Origin: Chloroflexia bacterium
GTDB lineage: Bacteria > Chloroflexota > Chloroflexia > Thermomicrobiales > UBA6265
DNA: 5,854 nt
Assembly (NCBI GenBank): GCA_013698305.1
Contig: JACCVC010000205.1
Span: 1-5,854 of the forward strand
Direction of reading: 5' to 3'
Shown here: piece by piece, positions 1 through 4,380 of the stretch
Position numbering within the stretch: position 1 is the stretch's first letter
How the letters are laid out: every line of letters starts with the position of its first letter
Notes under the pieces: generated by a model
Told to the model about the DNA's origin: nothing
Database searches by the model: none
Seen by the model: the letters and a program-made list of their open reading frames with translations, nothing else
Program-made: the position numbers and the translations under genes

Positions 1-2
1 CG

Positions 3-125
3 AGCAGCGGCGAGATAGGACCTGGCATGGCCGAGGGCACGAAGCTCGCGGTTGAGCCAATGGGTACCCCGGTCGCGTCATTCGAAGAGGCCTTCGGGGC
101 CCCAGCGGCAACGCCTGAAGGCTAG
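3..125 (+). CDS. C-terminal end of an unidentified plus-strand protein (partial)
   Basis: This frame is open from the window edge to a TAG at 123-125 and gives about 40 residues ending APAATPEG. I do not recognise the protein. The Ala/Pro/Thr-rich tail resembles the C-terminus of the cupredoxin-like protein at 505-1428, which ends TPAATPAG. Such tails are common in exported proteins of this style, so the likeness may not mean homology. The other two plus frames hit stops within about 55 bases of the edge, so this is the best candidate for a gene entering from the left. A perfect hairpin about 40 bases after the stop fits a real gene end. The fragment is too short for a functional call. Confidence 0.4.
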   Translation, partial: SSGEIGPGMAEGTKLAVEPMGTPVASFEEAFGAPAATPEG

Positions 126-164
126 GCAGTACGTCACTTTATGGTGGGACCCTGATCGGAAATG

Positions 165-202
165 TCACGACACCGGAGCGTGCACACGCTCCGGTGTCGT
201 GA
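165..202. terminator. Perfect 18-bp hairpin between convergent gene ends
   Basis: Bases 165-182 are the exact reverse complement of 185-202, with only two bases between the arms; a real RNA would open a slightly larger loop. It lies between a plus-strand stop at 125 and a minus-strand stop at 277, the expected place for a bidirectional terminator. Neither strand has a run of T after the stem, so it is not a textbook intrinsic terminator. Its function is inferred from symmetry and position. Confidence 0.6.
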
Positions 203-276
203 TGTATCAACAATCCGGTCATCGTCACTGTTGACCAGTCGACTTTCCGCTGCCGTGAATGGTTGCCGCTACCGAC

Positions 277-504
277 CTACTCGACGGTGAAGACGATGTA
301 CATGCCCATTGCCGCGTGCGGCAGGCCGGTTTCCGGATCGGGGATGAAGCACGGCCCGGCATAGGTGCCCGCTTCCAGCGTGAGCGGCATCCACATCGTG
401 GTATCGGTCGATTGCTCGGCGGAATCGGCGACCGGCACGATGTCGGCCAAGTCGAGCGCGCCAGCGGCTTCCTCTACACACCTACGCACCGATTCCTGCC
501 GGTC
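277..504 (-). pseudogene. Remnant of a third cupredoxin-like gene (C-terminal part only)
   Basis: On the minus strand, 75 sense codons follow directly and in the same frame after the TAG (507-505) of the cupredoxin-like gene at 505-1428, ending at a TAG at 279-277. The last 60 or so residues match the C-terminal part of the cupredoxin-like family. They contain LEAGTYAGPCF and then PHAAMGM, giving the same Cys-x10-His-x4-Met pattern as both full proteins. The fragment resembles the protein at 3250-4179 (shared PHAAMGMY and VFTVE) more than its immediate neighbour, so it looks like the leftover 3' end of a third paralogue. It lacks a signal peptide, the N-terminal domain and the first His ligand region. 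A GTG at 489-487 with a weak AGGA upstream could allow separate translation. Decay, separate translation and stop-codon readthrough remain possible. Confidence 0.6.
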
Positions 505-1428
505 CTACCCTGCCGGCGTCGCCGCCGGGGTTCCCCCATTGCCCACCGTAAAGGTATCAACCATGCCCAGCATCAGGTGCGGCATGCCGGTTTCCGGGTC
601 GAAGACGAAGCACACGGCTGCATAGGTACCGGGTTCCAGGTCGACCTCTGTCCAGGCCGTCGCGCCGGGCGAAAGCCAGCCGAGACCGCCGACCGGTTCG
701 ATGTCCGCCAGCGATGGGCCACCACCCACCGGCGTCGCGTTCTCATCCTCGCTCATGAACAGCTCGATGATCTGCTCCGGCGTCACCGGCGCCGACGAGC
801 GAATGAGGAGCAACTCGTGCGGCAGGTCACCGGAGTTGGTGATCTCCCACACCTGCCGTCCGGGCTCGAGAGGCTCGGAGAATTCGAAACCCATCTCGAA
901 GAGGCGCACAACGCCATCGGCCTCCGGCACCTGCTCTGCGGCCGGAGTCGCATCCGACGGCACGACCTCAAAGGGGAACGGCGCGTTGTCGAGCACGAGG
1001 TGCGTGCCCGGCAGGAGATCGACAACAGCGTACGACGTCTCGCCAGGCAGGGTCTCCCCGACAAATCCCGGGAAGGTGGCGTCCAGGAACCACTCCGGCG
1101 GCTCCATCGCCTCGGGACCAAGATCGGCCATCATCTGATCGGCGCTGACACCTGCGGGAGGCTGCATCAGGATGGGATGCGAGGATTCATCGCCGATATT
1201 CTCATAGGCGATCAGCACCCGGCCCGCCTGGACCTCGGCCGGGACCGTGACCTCTCCATTCTCGATCGTGATGGTGATCTCGGGGAAGCCGAACTCGGAA
1301 AGCAGCGATGCGCCTGCCTCCGGAGTGGCCTCCTGCGCGGCGGCGCCCCGCAACACGCCTGGCAGCGAGGCGAAAGCCCCGGCGGCGAGCAGGGCGGGGA
1401 TGGCGGTAACGCGTGTTCGGGTATTCAT
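505..1428 (-). CDS. Exported two-domain cupredoxin-like protein 1 (putative copper protein)
   Basis: The product is 307 residues. Residues 1-31 form a signal peptide or N-terminal anchor: a TRTR start, a hydrophobic stretch at about 7-26, and a possible AAA cleavage site near 31. An ATPEA linker follows, then two beta-rich halves of about 110-120 residues. The second half has a plausible type-1 copper ligand set: His204 (in NSGDLPHEL), Cys273 (in GTYAAVCF), His284 and Met289 (in PHLMLGM). The first half keeps a similar His (84) but has no Cys or Met at the equivalent loop, so it is probably a degenerate, non-metal domain. The likely role is electron transfer or copper binding outside the membrane, inferred from motifs only. 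The Cys-to-His gap of 10 is longer than in classical cupredoxins. I chose the ATG at 1428 because AAGGAG lies seven bases upstream and the paralogue starts identically. An in-frame ATG at 1479 has no matching in-frame extension in the paralogue. The gene lies downstream of a decayed LuxR tail. Confidence 0.8.
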   Translation of the reverse strand: MNTRTRVTAIPALLAAGAFASLPGVLRGAAAQEATPEAGASLLSEFGFPEITITIENGEVTVPAEVQAGRVLIAYENIGDESSHPILMQPPAGVSADQMMADLGPEAMEPPEWFLDATFPGFVGETLPGETSYAVVDLLPGTHLVLDNAPFPFEVVPSDATPAAEQVPEADGVVRLFEMGFEFSEPLEPGRQVWEITNSGDLPHELLLIRSSAPVTPEQIIELFMSEDENATPVGGGPSLADIEPVGGLGWLSPGATAWTEVDLEPGTYAAVCFVFDPETGMPHLMLGMVDTFTVGNGGTPAATPAG

Positions 1429-1435
1429 TCGTTGG

Positions 1436-1441
1436 CTCCTT
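1436..1441 (-). promoter_or_regulatory. Ribosome binding site of cupredoxin-like gene 1
   Basis: AAGGAG on the minus strand lies seven bases before the ATG at 1428. It fixes the start at MNTRTRV rather than at the in-frame ATG at 1479. The paralogue at 3250-4179 has the same element at the same spacing. Confidence 0.85.
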
Positions 1442-1469
1442 GTGAGGTGAGGTCGATCGGTGTCACTCC

Positions 1470-1509
1470 CACCATTCACACCGACCGGCGCCGATCACTG
1501 TGAATGGTG
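1470..1509. promoter_or_regulatory. 40-bp dyad upstream of cupredoxin-like gene 1 (copy A)
   Basis: ACCATTCACA (1471-1480) and TGTGAATGGT (1499-1508) are exact reverse complements, and one further outer pair extends the arms to 1470/1509. The two halves share a centre at 1489.5 with an inner palindrome, CGGCGCCG. The dyad is centred about 61 bases upstream of the start codon. The paralogous gene has the same 40-bp element with about four differences and the same 18-bp spacing. It could be an operator for a dimeric regulator or a hairpin in the mRNA leader. The sequence does not decide between these. Confidence 0.6.
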
Positions 1510-1556
1510 TGATCCCATCATGGACGCCAGGAGCCGGGTGCGCATCATAAGGAACG

Positions 1557-1617
1557 ACGTAGTTTTCGCCGGGATCGTGAGGTGGGGGCGGCAGGCGTCA
1601 TACGTAGAATCACGTAG
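1557..1617 (-). promoter_or_regulatory. Three spaced ACGT-core elements (CTACGT), copy A
   Basis: The plus-strand hexamer ACGTAG (CTACGT on the coding strand) occurs at 1557-1562, 1602-1607 and 1612-1617. The two distal copies are spaced by 10 bp, about one helical turn, and the proximal one lies 45 bp away. The copy beside gene 3250-4179 has ACGT cores at exactly the same spacings. The proximal element sits in a 17-base block (1551-1567) that matches 4302-4318 at 16 positions. Candidate binding sites for a shared regulator; no clear -35/-10 promoter was recognised nearby. Confidence 0.45.
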
Positions 1618-1621
1618 ACGC
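1595..1621. repeat. Inverted repeat after the LuxR remnant, copy A
   Basis: GCGTC-A-TACGT (1595-1605) pairs with ACGTAGACGC (1612-1621), with one bulged A and a 6-base loop. It lies just after the stop of the LuxR remnant, on its downstream side. The equivalent hairpin at 4347-4372 pairs perfectly, and one G-C pair here is replaced by A-T there, a compensatory change. It may act as a terminator of the regulator gene or as a paired operator. No T-run follows on the minus strand. Confidence 0.5.
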
Positions 1622-1630
1622 CGGTTTTCG

Positions 1631-1748
1631 TTACACAAGACCGGTGCGCATGGCGTGGGCTACGGCGACGGTGCGGCTGCTGACGTCGAGCTTGCCAAGG
1701 ATGTTGGTGAGGTCCGTTGCCGAGGCCCGAACCAGCCGTTCAGCGCTC
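1631..1748 (-). pseudogene. Decayed C-terminal tail of a LuxR-type regulator
   Basis: The minus-strand translation ends LTNILGKLDV, then SSRTVAVAHAMRTGLV and a TAA at 1633-1631. This matches the last 28 or so residues of the regulator at 4381-5854 almost exactly: the recognition-helix end and the last helix of a LuxR/NarL-type HTH. Further upstream, SAERLVRAS looks like a scaffold helix missing about three residues (the usual ISP or similar before the recognition helix). Beyond roughly 1748 the match fades, and there is no HTH start, TPR or ATPase region. The frame stays open to 1819 with an ATG, but that extension is unlike any LuxR protein. It occupies the same place relative to cupredoxin-like gene 1 as the full regulator does to gene 2, about 200 bp upstream, so it is the broken regulator of the duplicated module. 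Confidence 0.75.
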
Positions 1749-1827
1749 TGTCGGTGGAGATGGTGCATCGCGGCCTCTACCACTATACGGTGGCGGTCGC
1801 CACCGGCGATTGCCGTCATCCGGTCGA

Positions 1828-3102
1828 CTATATCGCCACCCGGGTCGGTTGAGCATCTGCTGTTACAGGGATATGCGCGTTCATCGTTTCGCCGATTCGC
1901 CCCTGCATCATTGCATGAAACTCCTCCACGGCGTGTTCGCTGTCGCGAATCGCCATGCCGGTTGTTCCGCCCATGGGCCCGGCCCCATTACCGCAAAGAT
2001 AGAGCGCTCCTCGTCGTTGGTGTGCCTGGCGCCACGCCCGTAATGAATCGACACAGAGGTTATAGCGCTGCGTAAGGGGCGCGTTCCCGTTTTCTCGTAT
2101 GTACCGCGGAACCAGCGACCGCACGGTGTCCATGGCAGAGAGGAATTGTCTGTGGCCTTCAGGCATGTACTTACGCGACTCGGCGACTGCCCTGGGCAGA
2201 AAGGTTTCGTTTTCAATGCCAAGGACGGCATCCGCGCATTGGATTGCTCCCAGCTGCAAGCCGCTTGCTCCTTCCAGCGTCCCTTCACCCGTATCCAGCC
2301 CCCATCCGTAGATTGGCTTGATGCGTTCATTCCAGGCGGCTGGATCGATCAGCCTGGCCCGGATGTTCTTGTAGAACACATGATTCATTGTCTTGATAGC
2401 TTCGTCCAGGGTCTCGAGGCAGGAGAGAATCGCCTGCACATCGTTATCCGCGACCGAGCGAACCAGATCAAGGCTTCGCTGGATGACGGCCACCCCACGC
2501 GCCTCCGTCTCGACAAACGTGAGCATGAATACTTCCAACGCAGAGGCCAGCGGAGGATTCAGCCAGCCGTGGGTGAAGCGGAGGTTTTCCAGTGTCAGCT
2601 CGTCTGCCGAGTAGTCGCTGCCTCCCGGCTTGAACGCCAGTGACCAGTTACACAACGCCACGTTCCATAAACTGCCCACCCGAGGCTGCCACAGCACCCT
2701 TGCCAGGTGAGTCCATGGCTCATCGATGCCCGGTGGAAGCGTGAGACGCTTGAGCTCAAACGCGGCCTGGTCTGGGGGAGTCTTCTCCCATCGGTAGGTA
2801 TGCGCAAGCGTACAGAGGACGGTCATCGCCTTCTGTCGTTCCATTGGCGAGAGACGGTCGATGGCTTGCGTGACCGCTGGGTCGTGCCGGGAAAAGAGGC
2901 TGTCGAGCCACGGACGGATGCCACCGCCTGGCTCACCAAATCTGCTGGGCAACGCATCGCACGCGTGCTGATAGCGAGCGAACACGTCGGGCAGGACGTC
3001 AACTGGAACCACCGGCGGCAAGAACCCTTTGCCTGGGGGCAGATGCATGGCGTAGGCATGCTCCACGCGTTCCGCCAGTACATGCGGCTCGCTCCTGTGC
3101 AT
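1828..3102 (-). CDS. Indoleamine 2,3-dioxygenase family heme protein
   Basis: The product is 424 residues, close to the usual IDO length of about 400. From memory of the human IDO1 sequence, several regions correspond in order: RQKAMTVLCTLAHTYRW (residues 89-105), ALCNW with a following LTLENL (149-174), DPAAW and IYGW (253-267), GASG then IQCADAVLGIE (278-297), KYMPEGHRQFL (311-321) and GGTTGM (378-383). His361, in LRAWRQAHQRR, aligns with the proximal heme ligand His346 of human IDO1. A basic residue at 260-262 may replace the active-site Arg231. Family members use O2 to open the indole ring of tryptophan, giving N-formylkynurenine; some bacterial homologues have poor or unknown activity. 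No signal peptide is seen, so it is probably cytoplasmic. No kynurenine-pathway partner lies in the window. The start at 3102 has GAGGA four bases upstream. The gene separates the two copies of the regulator-cupredoxin module. Confidence 0.85.
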   Translation of the reverse strand: MHRSEPHVLAERVEHAYAMHLPPGKGFLPPVVPVDVLPDVFARYQHACDALPSRFGEPGGGIRPWLDSLFSRHDPAVTQAIDRLSPMERQKAMTVLCTLAHTYRWEKTPPDQAAFELKRLTLPPGIDEPWTHLARVLWQPRVGSLWNVALCNWSLAFKPGGSDYSADELTLENLRFTHGWLNPPLASALEVFMLTFVETEARGVAVIQRSLDLVRSVADNDVQAILSCLETLDEAIKTMNHVFYKNIRARLIDPAAWNERIKPIYGWGLDTGEGTLEGASGLQLGAIQCADAVLGIENETFLPRAVAESRKYMPEGHRQFLSAMDTVRSLVPRYIRENGNAPLTQRYNLCVDSLRAWRQAHQRRGALYLCGNGAGPMGGTTGMAIRDSEHAVEEFHAMMQGRIGETMNAHIPVTADAQPTRVAI

Positions 3103-3106
3103 TCGT

Positions 3107-3111
3107 TCCTC
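3107..3111 (-). promoter_or_regulatory. Ribosome binding site of the IDO-family gene
   Basis: GAGGA on the minus strand lies four bases before the ATG at 3102. The spacing is slightly short but workable, and it supports this start over the ATG at 3113, which is in another frame. Confidence 0.55.
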
Positions 3112-3202
3112 ATTCCTATATGGGGTGGAGCGTCATCTCATTTTCATCGATGGCCTGACGTGGGGATATTTCGGCGATCGTTCATCCGGATTTCGTGTCA
3201 GT

Positions 3203-3242
3203 GCATCCATCGTATCGCCCATGCAGGCGATACGATGGATGC
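3203..3242 (-). terminator. Perfect 17-bp hairpin after cupredoxin-like gene 2
   Basis: Bases 3203-3219 are the exact reverse complement of 3226-3242, with a 6-base loop (3220-3225). The stem begins seven bases after the TAA (3252-3250) of the cupredoxin-like gene on the minus strand and lies about 100 bases upstream of the IDO-family start. The position strongly suggests transcription termination or 3'-end protection. No T-run follows the stem on the minus strand. It implies that the IDO-family gene is transcribed separately, though I could not identify its promoter in 3112-3202. Confidence 0.65.
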
Positions 3243-3249
3243 TTGCGGT

Positions 3250-4179
3250 TTAACCGGCCGCCTCGACGGTGAAGACGGTGTACATCCCCATAGCCGCGTG
3301 CGGCATGCCGGTTTCCCGATCCGGGAAGAAACAAAGCGCGGCGTAGGTGCCAGCCTCGAGATCCATCGTGACCCAGATCGTCGTGCCGCCCGCCTGATCA
3401 ACCGTTGTGGCGAATCCCGCGAAGTCCGTTTCAGCGATGGGTTCAGCCTCCGGTGTGCCGCCCATAAAGCCCGCAATAGTAGCCTCGATATTCTCCAGCG
3501 TCGTGCCATCCGGCACCTTCGAGACTTCTACAAAGTGCGGCTGCACGCCGGCGTTCTCGACCTTCACCAGGTTCTCGCCGGCAACCAGCTCACCCTCGGT
3601 CAGTGCGATGACCATCTCGCCCAACGTGAAGGTGGCGTTCGACGCTGGCTCCGGCAGGTCATCCGGCATCTCGTCGGTGACGGTAAAGGGAATCGGCGGA
3701 TGCGAGAGGCTGCTGCCAGCCACGATCCACTCGCCGGACGGCAAATCGACGATCCCGACGGCGGAGGTCTCACCGGTGGAGGCCAGGATAGACGGTCCGC
3801 CAGCGACCAGCGATTCGTAGTAGAACGCGGGTGGCCCGTCGGAGTCCTCGCTGGCCTGGGCCATCAGGTCGTCAAAGGTCATCCCCTCAGGAATCTGCAG
3901 GAACATCGGCCCGAAGGCGTAGTCTTCATCGGTTGGCTCACCGTGGATGGTGACAAGGTATCGGCCTGCCTCGATCGATTCCGGCATGCCCTCGACGGCC
4001 TCTACCGTGAAGGTCAGCTCGAGCTCCGGCAGGCCGAGGTCGGCCCAGGCCGCGACGCTGGCGGCTTCCGGTGTGGCCTGGCCGTGCGCGGCGGCGCCCC
4101 GCAACATGCTTGGTAGCGCGGCGAAGGCGCCCGCGGCGAGCAGGGCGGGGATGGCGGTGACTCGTGTTCGGGTGTTCAT
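3250..4179 (-). CDS. Exported two-domain cupredoxin-like protein 2 (putative copper protein)
   Basis: The product is 309 residues and a paralogue of the protein at 505-1428. The first 31 residues differ at only three positions (21, 24 and 25), giving the same signal peptide or anchor with a possible cleavage after AAA at 29-31, then an ATPEA linker. The mature part is much more diverged. The second half carries a putative type-1 copper set: His215 (NAGVQPHF), Cys283 (GTYAALCF), His294 and Met299 (PHAAMGM). The first half lacks a Cys/His/Met loop and is likely structural. Electron transfer or copper binding outside the cytoplasmic membrane is inferred from motifs alone; a metal-free beta-sandwich protein is the main alternative. 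The ATG at 4179 has AAGGAG seven bases upstream. The gene follows the LuxR-type regulator in the same direction, about 200 bp downstream of its stop, and ends just before a strong hairpin. Confidence 0.8.
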   Translation of the reverse strand: MNTRTRVTAIPALLAAGAFAALPSMLRGAAAHGQATPEAASVAAWADLGLPELELTFTVEAVEGMPESIEAGRYLVTIHGEPTDEDYAFGPMFLQIPEGMTFDDLMAQASEDSDGPPAFYYESLVAGGPSILASTGETSAVGIVDLPSGEWIVAGSSLSHPPIPFTVTDEMPDDLPEPASNATFTLGEMVIALTEGELVAGENLVKVENAGVQPHFVEVSKVPDGTTLENIEATIAGFMGGTPEAEPIAETDFAGFATTVDQAGGTTIWVTMDLEAGTYAALCFFPDRETGMPHAAMGMYTVFTVEAAG

Positions 4180-4186
4180 GAAATAG

Positions 4187-4192
4187 CTCCTT
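4187..4192 (-). promoter_or_regulatory. Ribosome binding site of cupredoxin-like gene 2
   Basis: AAGGAG on the minus strand lies seven bases before the ATG at 4179, the same motif and spacing as in the paralogue. Confidence 0.85.
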
Positions 4193-4221
4193 CATGCGGT
4201 TAGGTCGATCCGTGTCGGTTC

Positions 4222-4261
4222 CACCATTCACATCGACCGGCGCCGACCAATGTGAATGATG
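4222..4261. promoter_or_regulatory. 40-bp dyad upstream of cupredoxin-like gene 2 (copy B)
   Basis: CATTCACA (4225-4232) and TGTGAATG (4251-4258) form an exact inverted repeat around an inner CGGCGCCG palindrome centred at 4241.5. Outer pairs at 4222/4261 and 4223/4260 are kept, with one mismatch at 4224/4259. It is centred about 62 bases before the start codon and matches the copy at 1470-1509 at about 36 of 40 positions. Candidate operator or mRNA-leader hairpin. Confidence 0.6.
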
Positions 4262-4307
4262 TGTCCCCATCATGCGCGTCAGGAGCCGGGCGCGCATCGT
4301 AGGATCG

Positions 4308-4368
4308 ACGTAGTTTTCAGTGAGATTCGCAGATTGCGGACGATGTGCATCTACGTGATTTGACGTAG
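4308..4368 (-). promoter_or_regulatory. Three spaced ACGT-core elements, copy B
   Basis: ACGT cores begin at 4308, 4353 and 4363. Their spacings of 45 and 10 bp are identical to copy A (1557, 1602, 1612). Here the middle copy reads CTACGT and the distal one ACGTAG on the plus strand, so the distal pair forms an inverted repeat. The sequence between the proximal and distal elements (about 4319-4346) bears little likeness to copy A, which makes the retained spacing notable. Confidence 0.45.
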
Positions 4369-4372
4369 ATGC
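4347..4372 (-). terminator. Perfect 10-bp hairpin just after the LuxR-type regulator gene
   Basis: GCATCTACGT (4347-4356) pairs exactly with ACGTAGATGC (4363-4372) around a 6-base loop. The stem starts eight bases after the TAG (4383-4381) of the regulator on the minus strand. It could end the regulator transcript, or be a DNA dyad bound by a regulator, since it contains two of the ACGT-core elements. No T-run follows, so the terminator call is tentative. Confidence 0.45.
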
Positions 4373-4380
4373 GTGCTGGC

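Larger units (their letters stand above)
505..1748 (-). repeat. Duplicated module, copy A (cupredoxin 1, control region, regulator tail)
   Basis: This segment matches 3250-4507 in gene order, orientation and spacing: cupredoxin-like gene, about 200 bp of control region, then the LuxR HTH tail. Similarity is strongest in the regulator tail, parts of the control region and the signal-peptide codons (1336-1428 has about ten differences from 4087-4179, counted by eye). It is much weaker in the mature cupredoxin part. In this copy the regulator is broken off. Confidence 0.7.

Noticed and set aside
52..234. A 60-codon plus-strand open frame near the left edge
   Set aside because: It crosses the perfect hairpin at 165-202, overlaps the more plausible gene end at 3-125 in another frame, and shows no family likeness.
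1429..1479. Earlier in-frame ATG of cupredoxin-like gene 1 (17 extra residues)
   Set aside because: It begins inside the conserved dyad. The equivalent upstream sequence of the paralogue is in a different frame, and AAGGAG sits correctly before the ATG at 1428.
259..1503. A 414-codon plus-strand open frame
   Set aside because: It runs antisense through cupredoxin-like gene 1 and the remnant, is very rich in Arg, His and Gly, has no recognisable domain, and results from high-GC codon bias on the real minus strand.
1498..1545. Short leader frame starting ATGCGC (16 codons), with a similar start at 4297 in copy B
   Set aside because: Neither start has a ribosome binding site, the stop is not conserved (copy B runs on out of frame into the cupredoxin gene), and several codon changes are non-synonymous. 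It is better explained by conserved control DNA.
1749..1830. Insertion-sequence ends or target duplication around the IDO-family gene
   Set aside because: Only an 8-base match (TCATCCGG at 1816 and 3182) was seen, which is expected by chance, and there are no terminal inverted repeats or transposase.
2707..4116. A 469-codon plus-strand open frame
   Set aside because: It is antisense to the IDO-family gene and cupredoxin-like gene 2, crosses the perfect hairpin at 3203-3242, and its Arg/His/Gly-rich sequence resembles no protein family.
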